Positions 35,406 to 43,784 of a stretch of 64,000 nucleotides of DNA are shown piece by piece. The DNA is from Candidatus Gastranaerophilales bacterium (lineage in GTDB: Bacteria; Cyanobacteriota; Vampirovibrionia; Gastranaerophilales; Gastranaerophilaceae). The notes beneath the pieces were generated by a model. It did not search any database. It was not told the origin of the DNA and worked only from the letters and a program-made list of their open reading frames with translations. Made by a program: the position numbers and the translations under genes. Where the stretch lies: NCBI GenBank assembly GCA_944322785.1, contig CALUPW010000002.1, positions 62,001-126,000 on the forward strand, in the 5' to 3' direction. Each line of letters starts with the position of its first letter. Position 1 is the first letter of the stretch.

Positions 35406-36686
35406 ATGATGAATTACGGGATAACAAATTTGACTAATCCATATTTATGGTCATCATTCGGACCGTATGCATGGACATCAAATTTCGGGTATGAAATGCA
35501 AATGAATATTTTCCCGAGCAATATGCCTTATTATATGGCAGAACTGGGACACGGAGTCCTGAATCCCAATCATGTAAGCCAGTGGAATCCTTTATTTTCT
35601 ATTCCTACACAGGACTTAACAACAAATCCCGCACTATCACAACAGGGATTAAATGCTGCTTATGAATACGGACGTAATTTGATGGCTCAACTGCAGGACA
35701 ATACAAAATTCGGACAAGCCGCACAAAGCTTAAGTGCAATCAAAGGGCAGACAGAAGCTTTAATAAAAGACGAAAATCTTAACGATGAGCAGAAACAAAA
35801 GTTAAAAGATGTTCAGGAAAAAGCAAAAGCTTTGCAAAAAGAACTGGATGAATATAAAAAAGCAATGCAGCAAGAAGGTGCTGATAAAACAGCTTTAAGA
35901 GAAAAACTGAATGAAATAGCTGAATCTGCAAAAGTTCTTGAAAAAAGATTTGTTGAACTTGTAAAACAAATTAAAGAAGAACTTGAAAACGCCCAAAAGG
36001 CAGATGAAGGCGAAAAACCGGCAGAGGCTGAGAATTCAGCAGAAGCTGAAAAGCCTGAAGGTGCTTCCGAAGGAACTGAAGGGCAGGCAGCCGAGACTGA
36101 AAATAACGGACAAGCAGAAGTAGAACAAAATACTGCTGAAGGCGGTCAAAATACCGGAGCCGCAGGACAATCTTCTGCCGCCGAACAAAGTCAAACAGGT
36201 TTGACAACACAATCTGTAAACGGCAATACAGAGTTTTCACCAAAATATTCACAATCTCAATATACAACTTCCGCTGCCGCTATTCAGAACGGAAAAGATA
36301 TAGCAAAGGATTTGTATGATTCAATAGACGGTTGGGGAACCGATGAAGAAAAACTCGACAAAGCAATGAAAAGCATCACCAAAGACAACGTAATGGAAGT
36401 CCTTGATGCATGGAACAAAACTCACGGAAAAGAATTTGGCGAATCACTTCTTGAAAGTATTTACGGAGATATATACTGGAACAATGAACGTGCCGAATAT
36501 ACAAGAATGCTTATGGATGCACTTGCCCAAAAAGCAGAAGAAGCAGGAATTGATATTAGTGACGAATACGGACAATTAAATGATGAATTAAAATCCGGAT
36601 TCGGACGTGACGAAGAAAAAATCTATGAACTCATCAACACAATTCACAAAAATCTTGGCGGACGTGAATACAAAAAAGCCGCATAA
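35406..36686 (+). CDS. 426-aa protein with coiled coil, acidic linker and C-terminal annexin-like repeat
   Basis: Three parts. Residues ~1-100 are rich in Tyr, Trp, Asn and Pro (NPYLWSSFGPYAW) without a signal peptide. Residues ~110-200 are a coiled coil (KQKLKDVQEKAKALQKELDEY), and ~200-290 an Ala/Glu/Gln-rich low-complexity linker. The C-terminal ~130 residues read AKDLYDSIDGWGTDEEKLDKA and FGESLLESIYGDIYW, closely matching the annexin repeat (GxGTDE calcium loop, then a paired acidic residue ~38 further on). A second partial copy (LKSGFGRDEEKIYELI) follows. Annexins bind membranes through calcium; a surface role is inferred. AAGGAG precedes ATG with 10-nt spacing. Confidence 0.65.
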   Translation: MMNYGITNLTNPYLWSSFGPYAWTSNFGYEMQMNIFPSNMPYYMAELGHGVLNPNHVSQWNPLFSIPTQDLTTNPALSQQGLNAAYEYGRNLMAQLQDNTKFGQAAQSLSAIKGQTEALIKDENLNDEQKQKLKDVQEKAKALQKELDEYKKAMQQEGADKTALREKLNEIAESAKVLEKRFVELVKQIKEELENAQKADEGEKPAEAENSAEAEKPEGASEGTEGQAAETENNGQAEVEQNTAEGGQNTGAAGQSSAAEQSQTGLTTQSVNGNTEFSPKYSQSQYTTSAAAIQNGKDIAKDLYDSIDGWGTDEEKLDKAMKSITKDNVMEVLDAWNKTHGKEFGESLLESIYGDIYWNNERAEYTRMLMDALAQKAEEAGIDISDEYGQLNDELKSGFGRDEEKIYELINTIHKNLGGREYKKAA

Positions 36687-36734
36687 TCCGTCAGGCTCAG
36701 AACAAACAGACACACACATTTTCAGGGGAAAATA

Positions 36735-36776
36735 ATGAATAATATTGAAAAATTTAATGGGAAGAGGTTTTCATGA
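36735..36776 (+). CDS. candidate 13-aa leader peptide
   Basis: ATG 36735 follows AGGGG with 6-nt spacing and reads MNNIEKFNGKRFS. Its TGA overlaps the next ATG (ATGA). The leader GACACACACAT...CAGGGG before it resembles that of the sensory hydrogenase gene. It may be a coupling or attenuation peptide; evidence is context only. Confidence 0.3.
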   Translation: MNNIEKFNGKRFS

Positions 36777-36895
36777 AAAATAAGGCAAAAATCTTTATAA
36801 GAAAGAACGGACTGAAAAACGGGATTTCTTATAAGATTTTTTGCCCTGCATATAAAAATATGTATATTAGTGATTCCTCAGAATCGTACGGTTAA
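36773..36895 (+). CDS. candidate 40-aa small protein
   Basis: The ATG is coupled to the 13-aa ORF and follows AGAGG with 5-nt spacing. The peptide is basic (MKNKAKIFIRKNGLKNG...SSESYG) and not recognised. The long inverted repeat lies inside it, so the region may act as RNA rather than protein. Not a firm gene. Confidence 0.3.
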   Translation: MKNKAKIFIRKNGLKNGISYKIFCPAYKNMYISDSSESYG

Positions 36896-36929
36896 ACGAA
36901 GTGAAGAGCAGGTTAGTGTAAATCTCGTG

Positions 36930-36958
36930 AGCCCTTAGAATTTTCTAAGGGCTTTTTA
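36930..36958 (+). terminator. Rho-independent terminator upstream of the hydrogenase locus
   Basis: AGCCCTTAGAA (36930-36940) and TTCTAAGGGCT (36943-36953) form a perfect 11-bp stem with a 2-nt loop, followed by a T run. Confidence 0.85.
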
Positions 36959-36965
36959 AAACTAC

Positions 36966-36994
36966 TTGCTTTAAAACTGCTGTTGGGATACAAT
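36966..36994 (+). promoter_or_regulatory. promoter of the hydrogenase-linked [2Fe-2S] gene
   Basis: TTGCTT (36966-36971), a 17-nt spacer and TACAAT (36989-36994). The 5' UTR is about 30-35 nt with AGAGG before the ATG at 37034, so this gene is not leaderless. Confidence 0.55.
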
Positions 36995-37033
36995 ATTATA
37001 GGAAAAAGACAGAGATAAACAAAAAGAGGTAGT

Positions 37034-37282
37034 ATGTCAAAACTTAGTATCACCGTATGTATGGGAAGTTCATGTTTTGCACGTGGCAATGCATCAAACC
37101 TTGAGTTTATCGAAAATTATATTAAAGAAAACGGTTTGGAAGCTGAAATTGATCTTGCCGGTTCCCGCTGCGAAGGCAAATGTGTTACGGGACCGAATGT
37201 TGCAATCAACGGAGTTGAATACACAGAAGTTGATGAAGATAAGTTAAAAGAAGTTCTTGACGGACTTGTACAGGTCAAATAG
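37034..37282 (+). CDS. thioredoxin-like [2Fe-2S] protein (NuoE/HydC-type)
   Basis: 82 residues with the four-cysteine pattern C-x4-C (VCMGSSCFARG) and C-x3-C (SRCEGKCVTGP), as in NuoE C-terminal domains and small hydrogenase-linked ferredoxins. It probably binds one [2Fe-2S] cluster and shuttles electrons to or from the sensory hydrogenase just downstream (53 bp). A paralogue with the same pattern is at 40710. AGAGG precedes ATG with 5-nt spacing. Identity is good; the exact partner is inferred from position. Confidence 0.88.
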   Translation: MSKLSITVCMGSSCFARGNASNLEFIENYIKENGLEAEIDLAGSRCEGKCVTGPNVAINGVEYTEVDEDKLKEVLDGLVQVK

Positions 37283-37335
37283 TTTTCTGAATCTAAACGA
37301 CACACACATCCTTACAACTTTTTACAGGGGTTAAA

Positions 37336-39057
37336 ATGAATAGTAACAATCCGGTTTATACGCTTTCAAATGAGTGCCACGACTGCTACAAATGTATTCG
37401 TGAATGTCCGGTAAAAGCGATTAAAATAGAAAACGGACACGCATCGGTTATCGGCGACAGATGTATTGCATGCGGAAACTGTGTAAAAGCATGTCCTTCA
37501 AATGCAAAAAGAGTCCGAACGGATATTGACAGAGCCAAAAATCTTATACGTGCGCAAAAAGAGGTATATGTATCTCTTGCTCCCAGCTGGAACGGAGTTT
37601 TTGAAATAAGTGAAGAAAAAATGGTTTCCGTTTTAAAAAAACTCGGCTTTAAAGGTGTTTCCGAAACGGCTCTCGGCGCTCAGGAGGTTTCGGTGAAAAC
37701 AGCCGAAATGCTTAATAATGCTGAAAAAGGACTTTTTATTTCAAGCGCATGTCCTGTTATCGTGAGTTTTATAAGAAAATATCGTCCGGAATTTGCAAAT
37801 TGCATAACCCCCATCGGGTCGCCTGCAATGACACATGCAAAAATGCTTAAAAAAGAATTTGGCGATGATATTTCAATTGTATTTATCGGTCCATGTATAG
37901 GTAAAAAAAATGAAGCTGACGAATACAAACTATTTGATGTTGCCCTGACCTTTGAAGAATTAAAATTCTGGCTTCATGATGAGGCAATTGATATTTCGTC
38001 AGTTTCAGCCGTGCCTGATTCCAAATTTGTTCCGGAAACCGCTTATGAAGGAACGCTTTATCCTATAGACGGCGGAATGAACGAAACAATACGCAAAATA
38101 GGAATAAAAAAAGAAGTTCAGCTTATGGATATAAGCGGTCTGCTGTCTTTTGAACGAGCATTAAACAGTCTTCATCCCGAAAAAGTAGATAAAACAATTT
38201 TTGTTGAAGCTCTTTCCTGCGAAGGCGGATGTGTGGCAGGTCCCTGTATTTCGACTGAAAAAGCCGGTATAAGTATTGTATCGGATGTTCTTTCGAGCGT
38301 AAAAGAGCGTGATAATATTCCGAAATCAGCAAACACTGTTGTTGAAATGGATGTTACACCACGCAAAGTCGTAACAAGCGAGTATTCAATTGAGGATATT
38401 TTAAAAACACTTAAGAAAATCGGAAAACATACGGTTGATGATGAACTTAACTGCGGCGGATGCGGCTATGCAACCTGCAGAGATTTAGCAAAAGCGCTTC
38501 TTGACGGAGATGCTGAAACTTCTATGTGTGTTTCATACATGAGAAAAATTGCAATGCGTAAAGCTGCCGCCATGCTTAGATGTATGCCGTCCGCAACGGT
38601 TATGGTAGATAGCAACATGAATATTCTTGAGGCAAACGATGCATTTATGAAAATGTTTACAGGCGAGATGTATGACGTGTTCAAAGCACGTCCTGACGGT
38701 CTTGCAGGTGCCGCTATCGAAAGAATAGTGGATTTTGCGGACATATTTAAAACGATATTGAATACAGGAAAAGATTTGCATAAGGAACGTTATCCTGTGA
38801 AAAATCGTCTTTATGATATATCAGCGTTTACAATTGAGGAAAATGAAATTGTCGGCGCTGTAATAACAGATGTAACGCAATCCGAGGCGAACAGAGAAAA
38901 AATTTCGCAAAAAGCACATGAAGTAATTTCCAAAAACATTTCAATTGTTCAGGAGATTGCCTGTCTTCTCGGTGAGCACATGGTTGAAACAGAAACTTTA
39001 TTGAGTTCAATTGCAAACGATTTTGATGACAAAGATAATGATGAGGAAAGTAAATAA
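37336..39057 (+). CDS. sensory [FeFe]-hydrogenase (Group C-like) with PAS domain
   Basis: 573 residues. Two [4Fe-4S] ferredoxin motifs open the protein (CHDCYKCIRECP, CIACGNCVKACP). The H-cluster domain follows: L1 is SSACPVIVSF, where catalytic enzymes have TSCC, so the proton-relay Cys is Ala while the cluster ligand stays. L2 is GPCIGKKNEAD and L3 is EALSCEGGCVAG. Next is a four-Cys Fe-S domain (NCGGCGYATC...SMC) and a PAS-like domain (~residues 425-520) before a helical tail. This order fits signal-transducing Group C hydrogenases, which sense H2 rather than turn it over. AGGGG is 5 nt before the ATG. The neighbouring phosphatase is the likely output. Confidence 0.88.
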   Translation: MNSNNPVYTLSNECHDCYKCIRECPVKAIKIENGHASVIGDRCIACGNCVKACPSNAKRVRTDIDRAKNLIRAQKEVYVSLAPSWNGVFEISEEKMVSVLKKLGFKGVSETALGAQEVSVKTAEMLNNAEKGLFISSACPVIVSFIRKYRPEFANCITPIGSPAMTHAKMLKKEFGDDISIVFIGPCIGKKNEADEYKLFDVALTFEELKFWLHDEAIDISSVSAVPDSKFVPETAYEGTLYPIDGGMNETIRKIGIKKEVQLMDISGLLSFERALNSLHPEKVDKTIFVEALSCEGGCVAGPCISTEKAGISIVSDVLSSVKERDNIPKSANTVVEMDVTPRKVVTSEYSIEDILKTLKKIGKHTVDDELNCGGCGYATCRDLAKALLDGDAETSMCVSYMRKIAMRKAAAMLRCMPSATVMVDSNMNILEANDAFMKMFTGEMYDVFKARPDGLAGAAIERIVDFADIFKTILNTGKDLHKERYPVKNRLYDISAFTIEENEIVGAVITDVTQSEANREKISQKAHEVISKNISIVQEIACLLGEHMVETETLLSSIANDFDDKDNDEESK

Positions 39058-39164
39058 TCAGGCATTTGTCATGCTGAATTAAATTTGGTATATCTGCAAA
39101 AATCATTAGAAAAAGTCAAATGACAAAAACGGCAAAACGATTTTAAATAAAACAAGGATAAAAC

Positions 39165-40328
39165 ATGTTTATTGATATAGATTGCAGCCAGATGAAAAAA
39201 TATAATCAGAACGCCTACGGGGATTATTTTGTTTCAAAACGCTACCCCGATGAAGCCCGTTTGATTGCTGTTTTGTCTGACGGTTTGGGAAGCGGTATTA
39301 AAGCAAATATTTTATCCTGCATGACAGCAACAATGCTTCTCCAATTTATTGAAAACGGGCAAATTCCGATTAGAAAAGCCGCAGAAATAATTATGAACTC
39401 CCTTCCAGTCTGCAAAGTCCGCAGAATCAGTTATTCGACATTTTCTGCAATCGACTGCGACGATTACGGTAACGCAAAAATCGTTGAGGAAGGCAATCCG
39501 GAATTTCTTTGGATACGCAACAACGAAGTTATGACACCTGACTTTGAAACAATTCAGTCAAAAACATTCAAAAACAGAAAAATGAAGGTGTACAAGCTTA
39601 AATTAAAACTGGGTGACAGACTTATATTTTGTTCGGACGGAGTTACACAGGCAGGGCTTGGCGGAGGCAGATTAAAACTCGGTCTGCGCCGTGAAGGGCT
39701 GATTGTTCTTGTAAAAGATAAACTGGCTGAAGAACCTGATATATCAAGTTCCGAACTTTCGCAATATATAGTTAATCAGGCACGCAACATTGAAACAGAC
39801 AGAAAACCTAAAGACGATGTTTCCGCATGCGTTTTGTATTTTAGAGAACCGAGAGAATCTTTGATATTTACAGGCCCGCCTTATCATCAGCAAAAAGATG
39901 CAGAATATGCAAAAATGTTTGACAATTTTAAAGGTAAAAAGGCAATCTGCGGCGGTACAACCGCAAATCTGATTTCAAGAGAACTTAACCGTCCGATAAC
40001 AATGGATACTACAATCAGTATCGGTAAACTTCCTTCATGTTCATATATGGAAGGAGTTGACCTTGTAACAGAAGGCATACTTACTCTCACAAAGGCTCTG
40101 GAATATCTGGAGGCAAACACAACAGATATTGACAATGCCGCAGGGAAGTTGGTAAAATTTTTATTGGACAGCGATTGTATCAACTTTATGGTAGGTGCGA
40201 AGCTGAATCAGGCACATTATGATCCGGCGCTTCCTATAGAAATTGAAATACGCAAAAACATAATTAAAAAAATGGCAAGCGTACTGCAGGACAAATATTT
40301 CAAAAAAGTCACGGTGCAATATATGTAA
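39165..40328 (+). CDS. SpoIIE-type PP2C phosphatase
   Basis: 387 residues. The PP2C metal-site motifs are present: LIAVLSDGLGSGIKA near residue 40, IFCSDGVTQAG near 163 and KDDVSACVLYF near 220. The C-terminal ~150 residues form a second domain containing ICGGTTANLISRELNR. SpoIIE phosphatases dephosphorylate serine on anti-sigma-antagonist-type proteins. In Group C hydrogenase loci such a phosphatase is a common neighbour, so this probably relays the hydrogenase signal. AAGGA precedes the ATG. The substrate (an STAS protein or anti-sigma factor) is not in the window. Confidence 0.85.
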   Translation: MFIDIDCSQMKKYNQNAYGDYFVSKRYPDEARLIAVLSDGLGSGIKANILSCMTATMLLQFIENGQIPIRKAAEIIMNSLPVCKVRRISYSTFSAIDCDDYGNAKIVEEGNPEFLWIRNNEVMTPDFETIQSKTFKNRKMKVYKLKLKLGDRLIFCSDGVTQAGLGGGRLKLGLRREGLIVLVKDKLAEEPDISSSELSQYIVNQARNIETDRKPKDDVSACVLYFREPRESLIFTGPPYHQQKDAEYAKMFDNFKGKKAICGGTTANLISRELNRPITMDTTISIGKLPSCSYMEGVDLVTEGILTLTKALEYLEANTTDIDNAAGKLVKFLLDSDCINFMVGAKLNQAHYDPALPIEIEIRKNIIKKMASVLQDKYFKKVTVQYM

Positions 40329-40384
40329 AGGCAAGTTCAAGCTAAATTTGATAATTTCAATGGAAGTTTGACGGAAAAGATAAA

Positions 40385-40705
40385 ACGGGAACGAACGTTC
40401 TTGAAAATTCAACGGAAGTAAATAAAAATAAAAAAGTGAGTGACAGACTATATATTAATAAGTTCAACAGATGTTGACGGAAAGGGCATAAACGGGAACG
40501 AACGTTCTTGAAAATTAACGGAAGTAAATAAAAATAAAAAAAGTGAGTGACAGACTATATATTAATAAGTTCAACAAATGTTGACGGAAAGGGCATAAAC
40601 GGGAACGAACGTTCTTGAAAATTAACGGAAGTAAATAAAAATAAAAAAAGTGAGTGACAGACTATATATTAATAAGTTCAACAAATGTTGACGGAAAGGG
40701 CATAA
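40385..40705 (+). repeat. three tandem 107-bp promoter-like modules
   Basis: The unit ACGGGAACGAACGTTCTTGA... repeats at 40385, 40492 and 40599 with exact 107-bp period, after a partial lead-in at about 40360. Each unit contains GAACGAACGTTC (40389, 40496, 40603), adjacent TTGAAA, an A-rich TAAAAAT about 15 nt later, TATATATT, and GGAAAGGG just before its end. In the last unit GGAAAGGG becomes the RBS of the [2Fe-2S] gene at 40710. Copies 2 and 3 are nearly identical. No ORF runs through them. Confidence 0.92.
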
Positions 40706-40709
40706 AAAA

Positions 40710-40982
40710 ATGGACAAAAAAATTAGTGTAAAAGTATGTTTGGGAACGACATGTTTTGTAATGGGTTCTGCAAATTTGCAGGAATTAATAGAAATGGTTC
40801 CGAAAAAATACGGTGAAAAAGTAGAAGTTTCAGGCGTACCGTGCTTAGGTTTATGCTCAATCGACTGGGAATTTTCAAAAGCTCCGTATGTAAAAGTTGA
40901 TGACGATGTCGTAAAAGAAGCGACTGTTGAAAAGGTTTTGAAAGCAATAGATGACAAACTTGCAATCCAAAACAAACAGTAA
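40710..40982 (+). CDS. thioredoxin-like [2Fe-2S] protein, second copy
   Basis: 90 residues, C-x4-C (VCLGTTCFVMG) and C-x3-C (VPCLGLCSIDW), same family as 37034 but diverged. It precedes the Group B-like hydrogenase by 98 bp and is likely its electron partner. The RBS GGAAAGGG lies in the last 107-bp repeat, 9-10 nt before the ATG. Expression is probably driven by that repeated promoter region. The pairing of one small [2Fe-2S] protein with each hydrogenase suggests dedicated partners. Confidence 0.88.
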   Translation: MDKKISVKVCLGTTCFVMGSANLQELIEMVPKKYGEKVEVSGVPCLGLCSIDWEFSKAPYVKVDDDVVKEATVEKVLKAIDDKLAIQNKQ

Positions 40983-41080
40983 TTTTTAATCGTTGTCAGA
41001 AGTAGAAAAGATTTGATGTACACAATTAAAAATGAAAGGCGGCCGGAATCGGTACAAATAACCGCAGGCTGTAAAAAAGA

Positions 41081-42553
41081 ATGGCAATAAACACCCCGAA
41101 ACAAACATCCCACTTAAAAAGAGAAATTCTGGTAAGACTCATTAAATCCTTTTTGAGTGACAACTTTGAAGAAAATACAAGACTGATACCATATGATATG
41201 CGTCCGAAAGGACATGAAGTTCCATATAGATGCTGTATTTATAAAGAACGTGCAATTCTGCGTGACAGAGCGGTTGCAGGGCTGGGACATTCAATTGAGG
41301 AAACTGATGACAGTGAACTTTTGTCCAATCTTGCAGCAAAGGCGCTTGAACGCAAAGAGCCTGATGAAAAACCTCTGACAGTTCTGACAACAGCTTGCAA
41401 GGGTTGTGTTCCGGCAAGAATTTATGTAACAGACCTCTGTCAGGGCTGCGTTGCAAGACCGTGTGTAAACACATGTAAATTCGGTGCAATCAGCGTAATA
41501 AACGGTAAATCCGTTATTGATCCGGCTAAATGCAAAAATTGCGGAATGTGTGCTCAGGTCTGCCCTTATCAGGCAATACAGAAAATAATTGTTCCGTGCG
41601 AAAACGCATGTCCTGTCGGCGCAATCGCAAAAGGCGAAGACGGGCATGCAAAGATTGACTTTGACAAATGTATATCATGCGGCAAATGCGTTTCAGCATG
41701 TCCTTTCGGAGCGGTTCATGAAAAAAGCCAGATTATAGATGTTCTAAAAAATATCAAAGAAGGCAAAAAAGTTATTGCAATGGTTGCGCCGGCAATTATG
41801 GGACAACTTCCATGCACGCCGCAGCAGCTAAAAGAAGCAATTTTAGAACTCGGATTTTATGATGTTTATGAAGTTGCGCAGGGTGCAGACGTTACAACAA
41901 AAACCGAAGCCGCAGAGTTTGTGGAAAGAATGGAACACGGTGAAGAATTTATGACAACTTCATGCTGTGCGGGGTATAACGAACTTGTTGAAAAACATGT
42001 TCCTGAATTAAAACCGTTCAGATCTGATACAAAAACCCCGCTTTACTATACTGCGGAAATCGTTAAGAAAGAACATCCGGATGCAGTTACGGTATTTTTC
42101 AGCCCTTGTGTTGCCAAACGCCGTGAAGCTCTTCAAAATGATAATGTAGATTATGTTCTTAATTACGAAGAACTCGGTGCATGGTTTATTGCACTCGGAA
42201 TTCAGGTTGCAGAATGTAAAGAAAGCGAGTTTAAAACAGAAGCATCAGCAGAAGCAAGAAATTATGCGGTAACCGGAGGGGTTGCAAAAGCTGTTCAAAC
42301 GTTGCTGCCTGAAGAAATTCCGGCACATCCTGTTGTGATCAACGGACTTGACAAACAATCTATAAGAGATCTTAAAAAATATGCCAAAAACGGTATGTGT
42401 GAACTCGGCAATCTGATAGAAGTTATGGCATGTCCGGGCGGATGTTTAGGCGGTAACGCAACGGTTAATGCGTACAAACCGGCGCTTAAACAATTGACAA
42501 ATTATGTCAATTCAAGTAAACCTCTAAAAGAGAGTGATAAGATTGAGAAATAA
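41081..42553 (+). CDS. catalytic [FeFe]-hydrogenase, Group B-like
   Basis: 490 residues. The N-terminal ~90 residues precede a Cys-rich region with three or more [4Fe-4S] motifs (CKGCVPARIYVTDLCQGC, CKNCGMCAQVCP, CISCGKCVSACP). The H-cluster motifs are L1 TSCCAGYNELV (both Cys kept; the usual Pro is Ala), L2 SPCVAKRREA and L3 EVMACPGGCLGG. The TSCCAGY variant and fused ferredoxin domains point to Group B. It should reversibly make H2 from reduced ferredoxin in fermentation. It needs HydE, F and G for the cluster; only hydF is in the window. No obvious SD is near the ATG, but the 98-bp gap is translated from the [2Fe-2S] transcript. Confidence 0.9.
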   Translation: MAINTPKQTSHLKREILVRLIKSFLSDNFEENTRLIPYDMRPKGHEVPYRCCIYKERAILRDRAVAGLGHSIEETDDSELLSNLAAKALERKEPDEKPLTVLTTACKGCVPARIYVTDLCQGCVARPCVNTCKFGAISVINGKSVIDPAKCKNCGMCAQVCPYQAIQKIIVPCENACPVGAIAKGEDGHAKIDFDKCISCGKCVSACPFGAVHEKSQIIDVLKNIKEGKKVIAMVAPAIMGQLPCTPQQLKEAILELGFYDVYEVAQGADVTTKTEAAEFVERMEHGEEFMTTSCCAGYNELVEKHVPELKPFRSDTKTPLYYTAEIVKKEHPDAVTVFFSPCVAKRREALQNDNVDYVLNYEELGAWFIALGIQVAECKESEFKTEASAEARNYAVTGGVAKAVQTLLPEEIPAHPVVINGLDKQSIRDLKKYAKNGMCELGNLIEVMACPGGCLGGNATVNAYKPALKQLTNYVNSSKPLKESDKIEK

Positions 42554-42562
42554 AATATAAAT

Positions 42563-42600
42563 AAAGCCGCAGGATGTATTTACAGCCTGCGGCTTTAAAA
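42563..42600 (+). terminator. terminator of the hydrogenase operon
   Basis: AAAGCCGCAGG (42563-42573) and CCTGCGGCTTT (42586-42596) are separated by 12 nt. It ends the hydrogenase transcription unit before dxr. Confidence 0.85.
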
Positions 42601-42641
42601 AATCAGAAATTCAAATTTCTTATTTGTAATATAATAACTTT

Positions 42642-43784
42642 ATGGAAAAGAAGAGAAAAATAAGCATAATCGGCTCCACCGGTTCAATCGGTACTCAGGC
42701 GCTGGAAGTTATTGAAAAACTCCATGATAAATTTGAAATCATTGCGCTTGCCGGCGGGAGTAATGTTGAACTTTTGAAAAAACAGGCGGAAAAGTTTAGA
42801 CCAAAATACGTCTGCCACAATGCCAATGACAAAACTTCGGACGGGTTTTCCGCTAAAATTTTATACGGAGAAGAAGGTCTTGAACAAATCTGTTCAAACA
42901 AAGAAAATGACATAATTCTCATTTCATGTTCGGGCAAAATAGGGCTTAAGCCGACATTGAAAGCAATTGAAAACGGTATTAATATTGCTCTTGCCAACAA
43001 AGAAACTCTTGTTATGGCTGGCGATATTGTTATGAAAAAAGCAAAAGAACACGGTGTTAAAATTATTCCCGTTGACAGCGAGCATTGTGCGATTCATCAG
43101 TGTATAAAAGATATCAGTCAGGTTGACAAACTTATAATAACAGCAAGCGGCGGACCTTTTCTTCACAAAAGCATTGATGAAATGAAAAAAGCAACGGTAA
43201 AAGAAGCTCTTTCTCATCCCAGATGGCACATGGGTAAAAAAATTACCGTAGACAGTGCGACTTTGATGAATAAAGGATTGGAAATTATTGAAGCACATCA
43301 TCTTTTCGGAATGGATTATGATGATATAGAGGTTGTAATTCATCCTGAGAGCATTGTACATTCGGCAATCGAATATAAAGACGGAAGCGTAGTTGCACAA
43401 TTGGGGCTTCCCAGTATGCATATTCCGATACAGTATGCGATTTCTTATCCCGAAAGATTTGAGGGGATAAAATCAAAAAGTTTCAGCTTTGCGGAGGCTG
43501 CCCGTTTAAATTTTGAAAAACCGGATTTTGAAAAATTTCCGGCGCTTGGACTGGCTTACCGTGCGGGCAGGGCAGGCGGCACTGCAACAGTTTGTCTTAA
43601 TGCCGCAAATGAAGAAGCTGTTTATGCATTTCTTGAGGGGAAAATTACGCTCTGCCAGATTGTTGATATTACACAAAAAATGCTTGAAGAACATAAGATA
43701 ATTCCAAATCCGTCGATTGACGAGATTTTTGAAGTTGATGAAGAAATAAGAGAAAAGACAAAAGAATTAATCAGAAATTTATAA
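42642..43784 (+). CDS. dxr: 1-deoxy-D-xylulose 5-phosphate reductoisomerase
   Basis: 380 residues. It converts DXP to MEP with NADPH, the committed step of non-mevalonate isoprenoid synthesis. GSTGSIGTQALEVIEK is the NADPH-binding site. The substrate and metal site shows PVDSEHCAIHQC, TASGGPF, HPRWHMGKKITVDSATLMNKGLE and HPESIVHSAIEY. TATAAT (42630-42635) ends 6 nt before ATG 42642, with no SD. It runs convergently into priA, overlapping by 6 bp. ispD and ispE are elsewhere in the window, unlinked. Confidence 0.97.
   Translation: MEKKRKISIIGSTGSIGTQALEVIEKLHDKFEIIALAGGSNVELLKKQAEKFRPKYVCHNANDKTSDGFSAKILYGEEGLEQICSNKENDIILISCSGKIGLKPTLKAIENGINIALANKETLVMAGDIVMKKAKEHGVKIIPVDSEHCAIHQCIKDISQVDKLIITASGGPFLHKSIDEMKKATVKEALSHPRWHMGKKITVDSATLMNKGLEIIEAHHLFGMDYDDIEVVIHPESIVHSAIEYKDGSVVAQLGLPSMHIPIQYAISYPERFEGIKSKSFSFAEAARLNFEKPDFEKFPALGLAYRAGRAGGTATVCLNAANEEAVYAFLEGKITLCQIVDITQKMLEEHKIIPNPSIDEIFEVDEEIREKTKELIRNL

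Larger units (their letters stand above)
36687..37033. other. gene-poor spacer before the hydrogenase locus
   Basis: It holds two overlapping small ORFs (36735, 36773), an imperfect long hairpin (AAAATC-TTTATAAGAAA near 36789 and TTTCTTATAAGATTTT near 36827), a terminator (36930), and the promoter of the small [2Fe-2S] gene. GACACACACAT (36709-36719) recurs at 37299-37309 upstream of the sensory hydrogenase. Confidence 0.6.

Noticed and set aside
36773-36895. A firm 40-aa protein
   Set aside because: It contains a long inverted repeat and no recognised domain. Reported at low confidence only.
40389-40614. GAACGAACGTTC as a proven LexA/SOS box
   Set aside because: It fits GAACRNRYGTTC, but recA here has no such box and no lexA gene is visible. 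Kept only as a motif in the repeats.
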